DNA of 64,000 nucleotides from NCBI GenBank assembly GCA_947474715.1, contig CANJJT010000001.1, forward strand, positions 186,001 through 250,000, in the 5' to 3' direction. The notes under the pieces were generated by a model. The model was not told where the DNA came from and ran no database searches. It saw only the letters and a list, made by a program, of their open reading frames with translations. This document shows positions 8,105 through 16,861 of this stretch, one piece after another. This DNA is from CAIYPG01 sp903864555 (GTDB lineage: Bacteria > Pseudomonadota > Gammaproteobacteria > Burkholderiales > SG8-39). A program made the position numbers and the translations under genes. How positions within the stretch are numbered: position 1 is the stretch's first letter; each line of letters opens with the position of its first letter.

Positions 8105-9241
8105 ATGGAACGCGAACAAGCCACCCAATTCATGTACGAGCTGTTGCGCCTGCTCATCCAGAAAAAGGGCTCAGACCTTTTCATCACCGTGGGTTTTCCG
8201 CCGGCGATGAAGATCGACGGCAAGATGACGCCGGTGTCGCAGCAGAACCTGACGCCGCAACACACTTCCGACCTCGCGCGCTCCATCATGAACGACAAGC
8301 AGTCGGCCGAGTTCGAGGCGAAAAAGGAGTGCAACTTCGCCATCGCCCCGGGCGGTATCGGACGCTTCCGCGTCAATGCCTTCGTGCAGCAGGGTTATGT
8401 CGGCCTGGTGATGCGTGTGATCACCACCACCATCCCGAGGTTCGACGACCTGAGGATCCCGCCAGTGCTGAAGGACGTGATCATGACCAAGCGCGGCCTG
8501 GTCATCATGGTCGGCGGCACCGGCTCGGGCAAGTCCACCACGCTGGCGGCCATGATCGGCTACCGCAACGAGAACCACTACGGCCACATCATCACCATCG
8601 AGGATCCGATCGAGTACACCCACCCGCACGCCAAGAGCCTGATCACCCAGCGTGAAGTGGGCGTGGACACCGACTCCTGGGAATCGGCCTTGCACAACAC
8701 CCTGCGCCAGGCCCCCGACGTGATTCTGATCGGCGAAATCCGCTCCAAGGAAACCATGGAACATGCCGTGGCCTTTGCCGAAACCGGTCACCTGGCCCTG
8801 GGCACCCTGCACGCCAACAGCGCCAACCAGGCACTGGACCGGATCATCAACTTCTTCCCGGAAGAGCGGCGTGCGCAACTGCTCATGGACTTGTCGCTCA
8901 ACCTGCGCGCCCTGGTGGCGCAACGCTTGATTCCCTTGAAGGAGGGCAAGGGTCGCGCGGCTGCAGTGGAGATCATGCTGAACTCCCCGCTGATCGCCGA
9001 CCTGATCTTCAAGGGCGATGTGCACGAGATCAAGGAAATCATGAAGAAGTCCCGCGAGTTGGGCATGCAGACCTTTGATCAGGCCCTGTTCGATCTTTAC
9101 GAGGAAGGCCGCATCGCCTATGAGGATGCCCTGCGCAATGCCGATTCAGTGAACGACCTGCGTCTGATGATCAAGCTGCACTCGAAGGATTCCAAGGACA
9201 AGGACATCACCAAGGGCATTGAGCATCTCAACATCGTGTGA
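8105..9241 (+). CDS. pilU: PilT-dependent retraction ATPase PilU
   Basis: A 378-residue PilT paralogue that assists PilT in pilus retraction. It has Walker A GGTGSGKST, TIEDPIEYTHPHAKS, Walker B APDVILIGEIRS and TGHLALGTLHANSANQALDR. Its C-terminus is extended compared with PilT (KLHSKDSKDKDITKGIEHL), as is typical of PilU. It follows pilT in the same direction; the 74-base gap is short enough for co-transcription. Confidence 0.94.
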   Translation: MEREQATQFMYELLRLLIQKKGSDLFITVGFPPAMKIDGKMTPVSQQNLTPQHTSDLARSIMNDKQSAEFEAKKECNFAIAPGGIGRFRVNAFVQQGYVGLVMRVITTTIPRFDDLRIPPVLKDVIMTKRGLVIMVGGTGSGKSTTLAAMIGYRNENHYGHIITIEDPIEYTHPHAKSLITQREVGVDTDSWESALHNTLRQAPDVILIGEIRSKETMEHAVAFAETGHLALGTLHANSANQALDRIINFFPEERRAQLLMDLSLNLRALVAQRLIPLKEGKGRAAAVEIMLNSPLIADLIFKGDVHEIKEIMKKSRELGMQTFDQALFDLYEEGRIAYEDALRNADSVNDLRLMIKLHSKDSKDKDITKGIEHLNIV

Positions 9242-9682
9242 TGCCGGACGCCTGCGGCGCCGGATCACATCGGCGCGATGGAATGCCGGCTTGCGCCGAA
9301 CGTTCATCGCGCCGGGGAGGTGGCGGGCCAGGTCCCGGCAGCTGCCGCCTGTATTGTTATCAAAAATCAACAGCAACCAATATCATCAAAGGAATCACGG
9401 GGTGATTGTGATCAATTGTGATGATGGGGCCGACTGCCCCGCAGGTCAGAGGATCGTCCCTGGTTTGCGGTCAGCAGCAAGGTGTACTCCCTTGTCAAAG
9501 GGGGCCGACGCGACGCAGTCGCGCGGGGGGATTTTGACCAACCAGACGGATTCCAGACTTCGTCAGATCTTGCCGGTCGTACCGCTCATTACTGTAGCCT
9601 TGCAGGCAGGTATGCGTCGAAACACCTCCAGCGTGTCAGCCTGACCCACTCGCGATGCCGCAGCCAAGCTGATCCTCACCCC
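9242..9682 (+). other. 441-base gene-free interval
   Basis: Between pilU and the MOSC gene. It contains two direct copies of a TTGTGAT-type word near 9405-9420 and a small GCGACGCAGTCGC hairpin near 9510-9525. No protein family, tRNA or clear promoter was recognised. The short frames across it look like chance. Confidence 0.5.
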
Positions 9683-10162
9683 ATGCCCCGCCTCGAGCAG
9701 ATCCTGATCAAACGCGCCAAGCTCGGTCCCATGGACCCGGCGCTCATGGCCGAACTGGTGGCCGGGCGTGGGCTCGCCGGCAATGCCAACCAGGGTGGCA
9801 AGCGCCAGGTCACGCTGATCGAGCAGGAAGTGTGGGCGCAACTGATGCATCAGTTCGGCAGCGACCTGCCGATCGCCACGCGTCGCGCCAACCTGGTGGT
9901 GAGCAGCCTGCCCCTGGCGCAGACGCGCGGGCGCATCCTGGCCATCGGCGAATGCCGGCTGCGCATCCTCGGCGAGACCAAGCCCTGCGAGCGCATGGAC
10001 AAAGCCCTGCCAGGGTTGAAGCAGGCGATGTATCCAGCCTGGGGCGGCGGGGCCTTTGCCGAGGTGCTGGCCGGTGGCCGCATTGCGGTGGGTGCCGCGC
10101 TGGCCTGGCAGTCGGCGGACGACTTTGTGCCGCCTCCTCCGGCTCAGGCAGGGCTGTTCTAA
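9683..10162 (+). CDS. MOSC domain protein
   Basis: A 159-residue stand-alone MOSC domain (molybdenum cofactor sulfurase C-terminal-like). Visible are the N-terminal RGLAGNANQGGKRQVTLIEQE block, ATRRANLVVSSLPL and the conserved cysteine region GETKPCERMDKALPGLKQAM, where the Cys is the putative sulfur or Mo-ligand site. Family members such as YiiM and MSMEG-type proteins carry sulfur or reduce N-hydroxylated compounds. The substrate here is unknown. It ends one base before the DUF2721 gene, so the two are probably co-transcribed. Confidence 0.85.
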   Translation: MPRLEQILIKRAKLGPMDPALMAELVAGRGLAGNANQGGKRQVTLIEQEVWAQLMHQFGSDLPIATRRANLVVSSLPLAQTRGRILAIGECRLRILGETKPCERMDKALPGLKQAMYPAWGGGAFAEVLAGGRIAVGAALAWQSADDFVPPPPAQAGLF

Positions 10163-10163
10163 C

Positions 10164-10622
10164 ATGGCCTTGTCCAACCCCTTCACCCGTGTCGATGACA
10201 TCACCCATGTCATCCAGCTGGCCGTGGCGCCGGTGTTCCTGCTCACCGCCGTGGGCGCGCTGCTGGGGGTGCTGGCTGGCCGGCTGGGGCGCGCCGTGGA
10301 CAGGAAGCGTGTGCTCGACACGCTGGTGCGCGGATTTACCGCCGCCGTCCAGGAGGAGGAGCGGCGCCTGGTGCAGGCTGAGCTGGTGCTGGTGGTGCGC
10401 CGTATCGAGCTGATCTATCGCGCCATTGTGCTGGCGGTGTTCTGCGCCCTGTTCATCAGCCTGGTGATTGTCACCGCCTTTGTCGATGCCTTCCTCGCCG
10501 TCAACCTCACCAGCACCCTCGGGGTGATGTTCATCCTCGCCATGCTGGCCCTGATCGCCAGCCTGCTGTGTTTTCTTCGCGAAGTCTTCCTCGGCGTCAG
10601 CACCACGCGCCTGCGCCGCTAG
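10164..10622 (+). CDS. DUF2721 family membrane protein
   Basis: A 152-residue protein with the DUF2721 layout: an N-terminal helix with ITHVIQLAVAPVFLLTAVGALLGVL, a charged loop with RRIELIYRAIVLAVFCALF, and a C-terminal hydrophobic hairpin. At least three membrane segments are predicted by eye. The function is unknown. The stop codon TAG is followed by TGTGCC, so it is the first three bases of the terminal repeat of the adjacent 195-bp element. The reading frame may have been shortened or re-terminated by that insertion. Confidence 0.8.
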   Translation: MALSNPFTRVDDITHVIQLAVAPVFLLTAVGALLGVLAGRLGRAVDRKRVLDTLVRGFTAAVQEEERRLVQAELVLVVRRIELIYRAIVLAVFCALFISLVIVTAFVDAFLAVNLTSTLGVMFILAMLALIASLLCFLREVFLGVSTTRLRR

Positions 10623-10815
10623 TGTGCCGAATCGCAAATTCGCCGAATAAAAGCGTCGAGAATCGGCGTCATACGGCGTTGCCAATGCTCGCAAGCCAGC
10701 CAGCCAGGCTTGCTCCGCTTTGCACCTTGTCTGGCGCCGATTTCGACACTTTTCCGACGGATGTCGACTTATTCATGCCAAATCAGAATTCAACGAACTT
10801 ACGATTCGGGACACT
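10621..10815. mobile_element. 195-bp MITE-like element with 28-bp terminal inverted repeats
   Basis: The left end begins AGTGTGCCGAATCG and the right end, read from the opposite strand, begins AGTGTCCCGAATCG. The two 28-base ends (10621-10648 and 10788-10815) agree at 23 of 28 positions. The interior has no convincing gene. The right end also matches the 5.17 kb element at 25 of 28 positions, so at least three related ends exist in this window. This fits a non-autonomous element mobilised in trans; the source transposase is unknown. Confidence 0.65.
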
Positions 10816-10891
10816 CGTGTCAGTGGTGCAGGAAGTGCCTGCTTCGCCGTGATATAAAGCGCCCTCGAACCGACTCATCCGGAACATCGCC

Positions 10892-11206
10892 ATGCCAGCC
10901 ACGCCAGTCCAGCAGCCCTGCCAGTCCCTTGATGAAGTGCGCATCAATATCGACCGCCTCGATCGCGCCATCGTGCCGCTGCTGGCCGAGCGCGAAGGAT
11001 ACGTGCGCCAGGCCGCGCGCTTCAAGCCCAGCGCCCAGGCCGTGGTGGTGCCGGCGCGCGTCGAGCAGGTGATAGCCAAGGTGCGTGCGCAGGCCAGCGA
11101 ACTGGGTGCCTCCCCGGTGGCCATGGAAAAGATCTACCGCTGCATCATCGATGCCATGACCGAATTGGAAGTGGCCGAGCACCACCAGCTGAGCGAGGGC
11201 CGCTGA
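10892..11206 (+). CDS. AroQ-type chorismate mutase
   Basis: A 104-residue all-helical chorismate mutase domain of the PchB/AroQ type. It has LDEVRINIDRLDRAIVPLLAERE at residues 13-35, with the Arg of helix 1, then VRQAARFK with the conserved Lys, and PARVEQVIAKVRAQA. It is predicted to convert chorismate to prephenate or to act as an isochorismate-pyruvate lyase-like enzyme; the sequence alone does not decide. No signal peptide is visible. An amidohydrolase-like gene starts 8 bases downstream, suggesting a two-gene unit. Confidence 0.82.
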   Translation: MPATPVQQPCQSLDEVRINIDRLDRAIVPLLAEREGYVRQAARFKPSAQAVVVPARVEQVIAKVRAQASELGASPVAMEKIYRCIIDAMTELEVAEHHQLSEGR

Positions 11207-11214
11207 GCACGCAG

Positions 11215-12363
11215 GTGTCTTCCCTTCAGCGGGGACACCGGTGCCGCCACCACTTCACTGCGGTGTCGATGTGGCTGATGCTGGCCGGGCAGGTGGCTTT
11301 CCTGTCTGATGTCATCGCAGCGGCTGCTGCAACCGAAAGCGTCGCTGTTGCTGCACGCCTGCAGCCGCTGCCAACCATTAGCAGCCTGCGTGTCGGGCCC
11401 CTGGCAGACGTGCCCTTCGACCTCGCGCAGCTGAAGCAGGGCTGGCGCCAGCGCATCGAGGCGTTCAGGGTGAGCGGCAAGTTGCCGGTGATCGACATCG
11501 AATCGAGCTTTGCCGCCGGACGCTTCGATCCGGCGCGCTATTCGCGTGACATGGACGACAGCGGCGTGGCCATCACGGTGTTCTCCGCCGAGACGCAAAA
11601 CAACTGGTCGCAGTTCACGCGCCGCCTGATCGCGGCCGATCCTTCCCGCTACATTCCCGGGGGGCAGGCGGGAGTGCCGCCGGCCTGGACCGAGGCGCCG
11701 CAGGCCATGCTCGATGATGCCGAGGCACGCCTCGCCGAGGGCTATCCGGTGCTGGGCGAGTTCGAGTTCCGCCACTATCCATCGCCACGCCAGTTGCAGC
11801 GCGGCCAGACCTCGCGGGACCTGGTCATTCCCATCGATGGCCCGCTCGGTCACCGCCTGTTCCAGATCGCGCAGGCCACCGGGCGGCCCTTCCAGCTCCA
11901 TTACGAGATCGAGGACGGCCTGCTCGGACCGCTGGAGGCGATGCTGCGCCAGTATCCCGGCGCCCGGGTGATCTGGTGCCATCTCGCGCAGCTGCGTTAC
12001 CAGAACCGCAACACGCGTTACGGCCCTGACTATGTGCGCCGCCTCATCGAGGCCCATCCCAACCTGTACTTCGACACCGCATTCGGCGGCCCTGACAGCG
12101 TGTATGGCGGGAGCGGCGAACTTCATTCGCGCATCTGGGACCGCCAGCGGCCTGGCGGCGGCATCCTGCCGGCGTGGGCGCAACTGATCCGTGATCATCC
12201 CTGGCGTTTTCTGTCCGCGCTGGACATCGGCGGTGATCGCATGGAACGCCTGCCGGAGTGGATGAGGACGCAGCGCCGCTTCCTCGATGCGCTGCCGGCG
12301 GAAGTGCGCGAGATCGTTGCCTACAAGGCTGCCTGGAAGCTGCTCTTCGGCGAGGACTACTGA
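11215..12363 (+). CDS. Secreted amidohydrolase-superfamily protein without HxH
   Basis: A 382-residue protein with a long positively charged N-terminus and a hydrophobic segment (about residues 18-40), probably a signal peptide. The rest is an amidohydrolase_2-type barrel with LHYEIEDG, VIWCHLAQLRY and a late SALDIGGDRM. The position where the family has D-x-H-x-H reads VIDIESSF (residues 92-99), so both metal-binding histidines are missing. It may be a non-metal or non-catalytic relative. The GTG at 11215 is 8 bases after the chorismate mutase gene; an ATG at 11269 is the alternative start and still leaves a hydrophobic leader. Confidence 0.65.
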   Translation: MSSLQRGHRCRHHFTAVSMWLMLAGQVAFLSDVIAAAAATESVAVAARLQPLPTISSLRVGPLADVPFDLAQLKQGWRQRIEAFRVSGKLPVIDIESSFAAGRFDPARYSRDMDDSGVAITVFSAETQNNWSQFTRRLIAADPSRYIPGGQAGVPPAWTEAPQAMLDDAEARLAEGYPVLGEFEFRHYPSPRQLQRGQTSRDLVIPIDGPLGHRLFQIAQATGRPFQLHYEIEDGLLGPLEAMLRQYPGARVIWCHLAQLRYQNRNTRYGPDYVRRLIEAHPNLYFDTAFGGPDSVYGGSGELHSRIWDRQRPGGGILPAWAQLIRDHPWRFLSALDIGGDRMERLPEWMRTQRRFLDALPAEVREIVAYKAAWKLLFGEDY

Positions 12364-12819
12364 ATGCAGATCTGGGTGGATGCCGATGCCTGTCCCGGCG
12401 CGGTGAAGGACATCCTGTTTCGCCTCGCCGAGCGGCGCAGGCTGCAGCTCACACTGGTGGCCAACCAGATGTTGCGCACCCCGCCCTCACCCTGGATACG
12501 CGCGCTGCAGGTGCCCGGTGGCTTCGATGTGGCCGATGCCGAGATCGTGGCGCGCGTGACGGCAGGCGACGTGGTCATCACCGCTGACATTCCGCTGGCC
12601 GCCTTGGCGCTGGAAAAAGGCGCCCATGTCATTGATCCGCGCGGCGAGCGTTTCACCGCCGACAATATCCGCGAGCGCCTGTCCATGCGCAGCTTCATGG
12701 ACGAGCTGCGCTCCAGCGGTGTTAATACCGGCGGCCCGCCGCCCTTCAGCCAGGCGGACCGTCAGTCCTTTGCCAATGCTTTGGATCGCCTGTTGAACAG
12801 CCTGCTGCCAGGCAGCTGA
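12364..12819 (+). CDS. YaiI/YqxD family (DUF188) protein
   Basis: A 151-residue DUF188 protein with the typical N-terminus MQIWVDADACPGAVKDIL (PIN-like Asp residues), VADAEIVARVTAGDVVITADIPLA in the middle and the ending block DNIRERLSMR--MDELR--G--TGGPPPFS. The fold resembles PIN-type nucleases, but the activity is not established. It begins immediately after the stop of the amidohydrolase-like gene. Confidence 0.92.
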   Translation: MQIWVDADACPGAVKDILFRLAERRRLQLTLVANQMLRTPPSPWIRALQVPGGFDVADAEIVARVTAGDVVITADIPLAALALEKGAHVIDPRGERFTADNIRERLSMRSFMDELRSSGVNTGGPPPFSQADRQSFANALDRLLNSLLPGS

Positions 12820-12918
12820 ATTCCGCCCCCGCCTCTCGTCCTTGGGGCGCATCCTGCTGTGTCCGGGGTATCGTAGGTATCATGGTCGCACCCTGCACAC
12901 ATCAAAAAGGTGAAATCC

Positions 12919-14193
12919 ATGAAACTCGAAACTTTGGCCGTGCATGCCGGCTACAAGCCGGAACCGACCACTCATGCCGTCGCGGTGCCTGTGTACCAGA
13001 CCGTTGCCTACAGTTTTGACAGCGCCCAGCATGGCGCCGACCTGTTCGACCTCAAGGTGCCGGGCAACATCTACACCCGCATCATGAACCCGACGCAGGA
13101 TGTGCTGGAGCAGCGCCTGGCCGCCCTCGAAGGCGGCATTGCCTCATTGGCCCTGGCCTCGGGCATGGCTGCCATCACCTATGCCATCCAGACGATCGCC
13201 GAAGCCGGCGACAACATCGTTTCGGCCAGCACCCTGTACGGCGGCACCTACAACCTGTTCGCCCACACCTTTCCGCAGATGGGCATCGAGGTCCGCTTTG
13301 CCGACCCGCGCAAGCCCGAGTCCTTCGCCCCGCTCATCGACGCGAAGACCAAGGCGGTGTTCTGCGAGTCCATCGGCAATCCGCTGGGCAATGTCACCGA
13401 TTTCGCGGCGCTGGCACAGATCGCCCACCAGGCCGGTGTGCCGCTCATCGTCGACAACACCGTGCCTTCGCCCTATCTGTGCCGGCCGATCGAGCATGGC
13501 GCCGACATCGTGGTGCACTCGCTCACCAAATACCTGGGTGGGCATGGCAACAGCGTGGGCGGGGCCATCGTCGACAGCGGCAAGTTCCCCTGGGCCGAGC
13601 ACAAGGCGCGCTTCCGCCGCCTGAACGAGCCGGATGTCTCCTATCACGGCGTGGTCTACACCGAGGCGCTGGGAGCGGCGGCCTATATTGGTCGCGCGCG
13701 CGTGGTGCCGCTGCGCAACACCGGCGCCGCCATCAGCCCGATGAATGCCTTCCTCATCCTGCAGGGCATCGAGACGCTGGCCCTGCGCATGGACCGCATC
13801 TGTGACAACGCGCTGGCCCTGGCGCAGCACCTCAAGCAGCATGCCAAGGTGGGCTGGGTGAAATACGCTGGCCTGCCCGACCATGCCGATCATGCGCTGG
13901 TGCAGAAGTACATGGGCGGCCGGGCCTCGGGCATCATTTCCTTCGGCCTGAAATCCGGTGGGCGCGAAGCGGGTGCGCGCGTGCTGGACGCCTTCCAGCT
14001 GTTCACGCGTCTGGTCAACATCGGCGATGCGAAATCGCTGGCCACCCATCCGGCCTCCACCACGCATCGCCAGCTCAATCCGGAGGAACTGGCCAGGGCC
14101 GGTGTCAGCGAGGACATGGTTCGCCTGTCCGTCGGTATCGAGCATATCGACGACCTGCGCGAGGACCTCGACCAGGCGCTGGCTGCGGCCTGA
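12919..14193 (+). CDS. metY: O-acetylhomoserine sulfhydrylase / aminocarboxypropyltransferase
   Basis: A 424-residue Cys/Met metabolism PLP enzyme that makes homocysteine from O-acetylhomoserine and sulfide. It starts MKLETLAVHAGYKPEPTTHA, a MetY-type N-terminus, and has the NIYTRIMNPTQDVLEQRLA block and the PLP lysine in HSLTKYLGGHGNSVGG. The insertion FRRLNEPDVSYHGVVY is typical of MetY rather than MetB/MetC. The ATG at 12919 has AAAGGTG just upstream; the in-frame GTG at 12910 is less likely. No SAM riboswitch was recognised in the 100 bases before it. Confidence 0.93.
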   Translation: MKLETLAVHAGYKPEPTTHAVAVPVYQTVAYSFDSAQHGADLFDLKVPGNIYTRIMNPTQDVLEQRLAALEGGIASLALASGMAAITYAIQTIAEAGDNIVSASTLYGGTYNLFAHTFPQMGIEVRFADPRKPESFAPLIDAKTKAVFCESIGNPLGNVTDFAALAQIAHQAGVPLIVDNTVPSPYLCRPIEHGADIVVHSLTKYLGGHGNSVGGAIVDSGKFPWAEHKARFRRLNEPDVSYHGVVYTEALGAAAYIGRARVVPLRNTGAAISPMNAFLILQGIETLALRMDRICDNALALAQHLKQHAKVGWVKYAGLPDHADHALVQKYMGGRASGIISFGLKSGGREAGARVLDAFQLFTRLVNIGDAKSLATHPASTTHRQLNPEELARAGVSEDMVRLSVGIEHIDDLREDLDQALAAA

Positions 14194-14206
14194 TGCGCAG
14201 GCGCGC

Positions 14207-15157
14207 ATGAGCCACCCCATCAGGATCGGCCTCGCGCTGGGCAGCGGCTCGGCGCGAGGCTGGGCGCACATCGGTGTCATCCGCGCGCTGGAGGCCGCCG
14301 GCATCCGGCCCGACATCGTTTGCGGCACCTCCATAGGGGCGCTGGTGGGCGCGGCCTATGCAGCCGAGGAACTGGACCGGCTGGAGCCCTGGGTCGCCGG
14401 TCTCAGCTGGCAGACCGTGGTGGGATTGCTCGATGTGAGCATGAACGGCGGCCTGATCAAGGGCGACAAGGTGCTCAATTTCTTCCGTGCCCGCTTCCAG
14501 GACAAGGACATCACGCAACTGGGCCGGGCGTTTGGCGCCGTGGCGACCGAACTGGTGAGCGGGCGTGAAGTGTGGCTGCGCGAGGGCTCCGTGGTGGATG
14601 CCGTGCGTGCCTCACTGGCGGTGCCGGGGCTGTTCCGGCCGGCCCTGCGCGAAGGTCGCCTGCTGGTTGACGGCGCGCTGGTCAACCCGGTGCCGGTGTC
14701 CTTGTGCCGTGCCATGGGCGCCGACGTGGTCATCGCCGTGGACCTCAACTGGGACCTGATGGGACGGCGCCTGCGCGCGGCCCGGCTGCCAGCCGTTGCC
14801 GCTGCCCCGGGCAACGATGGTCCTTCGCTGCTGGAGCGACTGTCCTCGGGCTGGGGGAAACTGAAATCGGCAGCCTCGGCCGGCGACCCGGAGGGCGCTG
14901 CTGCAGCGCCGGTGCAGACCGGCCCGAACCTGCCCTCCATGCTGGAGGTGCTGACCACCAGCCTCAACATCATGCAGGTTCGCATCACCAGCAGCCGCCT
15001 CGCCGGAGAGCCCGCCGACATCCTGATCCGGCCCCGCCTGGGGGGCATCGGCCAGATGGACTATCACCGGGCCGTGCCGGCGATTGCCGAGGGGCGCCGT
15101 GCCACGGAACTGGCGTTGCCGGCCATCACCGAACTGCTGGGTACTGAACCGGCCTAG
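14207..15157 (+). CDS. Patatin-like phospholipase (RssA/NTE type)
   Basis: A 316-residue bacterial patatin. It contains the oxyanion motif LALGSGSARGWAHIGV, the nucleophile elbow GTSIG and the dyad aspartate in LLVDGALVNPVPV, so the Ser-Asp dyad is complete. It is predicted to hydrolyse acyl lipids at the inner membrane. A low-complexity linker (about residues 190-240) precedes a C-terminal segment with LTTSLNIMQVRITSSRLAG. The ATG at 14207 is 13 bases after the metY stop. The longer open frame into metY is a shadow. Confidence 0.88.
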   Translation: MSHPIRIGLALGSGSARGWAHIGVIRALEAAGIRPDIVCGTSIGALVGAAYAAEELDRLEPWVAGLSWQTVVGLLDVSMNGGLIKGDKVLNFFRARFQDKDITQLGRAFGAVATELVSGREVWLREGSVVDAVRASLAVPGLFRPALREGRLLVDGALVNPVPVSLCRAMGADVVIAVDLNWDLMGRRLRAARLPAVAAAPGNDGPSLLERLSSGWGKLKSAASAGDPEGAAAAPVQTGPNLPSMLEVLTTSLNIMQVRITSSRLAGEPADILIRPRLGGIGQMDYHRAVPAIAEGRRATELALPAITELLGTEPA

Positions 15158-15341
15158 CCTCAGATCGGCGGGATGCTATCCCTGCCAATTAATGTAAGCC
15201 TGCGCACACTTTCTGTATTTGCATTGACAGGCAATGGTTAAGGCTCAGGTTGGTGACCTGGTCGAGCTGATTGAGAGATATTGCCGGCGCCCGCCTGCCC
15301 CGGCGTATGATGAGAATGACAATAACAACAAGGAGACGGGC

Positions 15342-16157
15342 ATGGCCACCCAACAGGAAACCCGGAGCATGGCGCTGTTCTGCGACTTCGAGAACGTCGC
15401 CCTGGGCGTGCGCGATGCCAAGTACGCCAAGTTCGACATCAGCAAGGTGCTCGAGCGCCTGCTGCTCAAGGGCAGCATCGTGGTGAAGAAGGCCTACTGC
15501 GACTGGGACCGCTACAAGGAATTCAAGAACGACATGCACGCGGCCTCCTTCGAGCTGATCGAGATCCCGCATCTGCGCCAGTCCGGCAAGAATTCCGCCG
15601 ACATCCGCATGGTCGTGGACGCGCTCGACCTGTGCTACACCAAGTCGCACGTCGACACCTTCGTCATCATCAGCGGCGACTCGGATTTCTCGCCCCTGGT
15701 GTCCAAATTGCGCGAGAACAACAAGACCGTGATTGGCGTCGGGGTGAAGAACTCCACGTCCGACCTGCTCATCGTCAACTGCGATGAGTTCATCTATTAC
15801 GATGACCTGGTGCGCGATGACGAGAGCAAGCGCCGCGCCGCCAAGAAGCGCAAGGATGCCCGCCCGGCCGGTGAGTCCAAGGAGGCCTCGGCCAGCGAGG
15901 ACAAGAAGCAGGAAGCCATGGAATTGGTGCTGGAGACCATCGAGGCGCTGTACGCCGAGCGTGGCGAAGGCGAGAAACTCTGGGGCTCCATGGTGAAGCA
16001 GGCGCTCAAGCGCCGGCGGCCCAATTTCAGCGAGTCCTACTACGGCTACCGCTCCTTCTCCGACCTGCTGGAGGAGGCCGGCAAGCGCAAGGTCCTGGAA
16101 CTGGAGCGCGACGAGAAATCCGGCGGCTACATCCTGCGCCTCGCGCGCAAGGAGTGA
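15342..16157 (+). CDS. NYN domain protein with C-terminal OST-HTH/LOTUS domain
   Basis: A 271-residue protein. Residues about 8-160 are a NYN (PIN-like) nuclease domain: MALFCDFENVA with the first Asp, KNSADIRMVVDALDL and FVIISGDSDFSPLVSKLREN with the acidic cluster. A charged linker (ESKRRAAKKRKDARPAGES) leads to a C-terminal winged helix of the OST-HTH/LOTUS type (YGYRSFSDLLEEAG). The family is a predicted single-strand RNase or RNA-binding module; its bacterial role is not established. The ATG is preceded by AAGGAGACGGGC. The gene stands alone between patatin and a convergent unknown gene. Confidence 0.88.
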   Translation: MATQQETRSMALFCDFENVALGVRDAKYAKFDISKVLERLLLKGSIVVKKAYCDWDRYKEFKNDMHAASFELIEIPHLRQSGKNSADIRMVVDALDLCYTKSHVDTFVIISGDSDFSPLVSKLRENNKTVIGVGVKNSTSDLLIVNCDEFIYYDDLVRDDESKRRAAKKRKDARPAGESKEASASEDKKQEAMELVLETIEALYAERGEGEKLWGSMVKQALKRRRPNFSESYYGYRSFSDLLEEAGKRKVLELERDEKSGGYILRLARKE

Positions 16158-16169
16158 TACGACCGGCGG

Positions 16170-16190
16170 CCGGCGAGAAGGTTTCGCCGG
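16170..16190. terminator. Hairpin between convergent genes
   Basis: A 7-bp perfect stem CCGGCGA / TCGCCGG with a 7-base loop lies between the stops of the NYN gene (+) and the unknown gene (-). It has no T-run, so its use as a terminator is only suggested by position. Confidence 0.35.
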
Positions 16191-16191
16191 A

Positions 16192-16770
16192 TCAGATGTC
16201 GTCCGCGTCGGCGAACCACAGTCCCGACGGATACTGCACTTCGCCCAGGCTGTGGTAGACCCGTGCCCGGACGATGCTCTGCGGGTTCACGTACACGGCC
16301 CCGTCCGGCTCGATGTGTGCCGTGATGGCTGGCTGGCCGAATACCAGATCCGACAGCGGCTCCTGCGTGACCACGCCGGTGACCCTCAGATAGAGTTCGC
16401 TGCCGCCGCGCAGCGAAAGCTCCACCAGCGCTTCCATCAGATCGCCGGGATTGCTCTTTCTCATGACGCGCCAGCGCGGCCACTGCCGCTCGAGGATTTC
16501 CTCGTACTGCGGTCGTCCGGCCAGCATGACCACACGCTCTATGCCCGACGGCCGCAACACCGGCAGGGTCTGCCCCGGGGCCCGCACTTCCACCCAGTTG
16601 ATGTGGTCGGGATTGAGGACGCTGAAGGGGTTGTGCTCCCCGATGACGATGGGTCCGGAACAAAAAAGCCGGTTCGGGTCGAGCCGCTTCAGCAGGACCG
16701 TAGCTCGATCCTGATGGCTCTGGGAATAGCTACCAGTCTTCCCGTCAGTGCGATGGATGCGGACTTGCAT
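16192..16770 (-). CDS. Hypothetical protein, 192 aa
   Basis: I do not recognise this protein. It has no signal peptide or membrane segment and looks mixed alpha/beta. It carries a run of hydrophobic strands (VVMLAGRPQYEEILE, SELYLRVTGVVTQE) and ends in an acidic FADADDI. Codon use and GC resemble the neighbours. It is monocistronic on the minus strand, about 100 bases from the next minus-strand gene. The ATG at 16770 has only a weak ribosome binding site. Confidence 0.55.
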   Translation of the reverse strand: MQVRIHRTDGKTGSYSQSHQDRATVLLKRLDPNRLFCSGPIVIGEHNPFSVLNPDHINWVEVRAPGQTLPVLRPSGIERVVMLAGRPQYEEILERQWPRWRVMRKSNPGDLMEALVELSLRGGSELYLRVTGVVTQEPLSDLVFGQPAITAHIEPDGAVYVNPQSIVRARVYHSLGEVQYPSGLWFADADDI

Positions 16771-16861
16771 GGATGAGGCGTGGCGGACACTGGTCTGTGG
16801 ATGCGGGACGCGGGGCGAGTCTACCTGTTTCCTTCATGCCAGGGCACCCGTGGGTCAGTGG

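Noticed and set aside
9219..9644. 141-codon frame after pilU
   Set aside because: Starts inside pilU, has no ribosome site and no domain.
9242..9682. tRNA or small RNA gene after pilU
   Set aside because: No cloverleaf or strong promoter-terminator pair could be found by eye.
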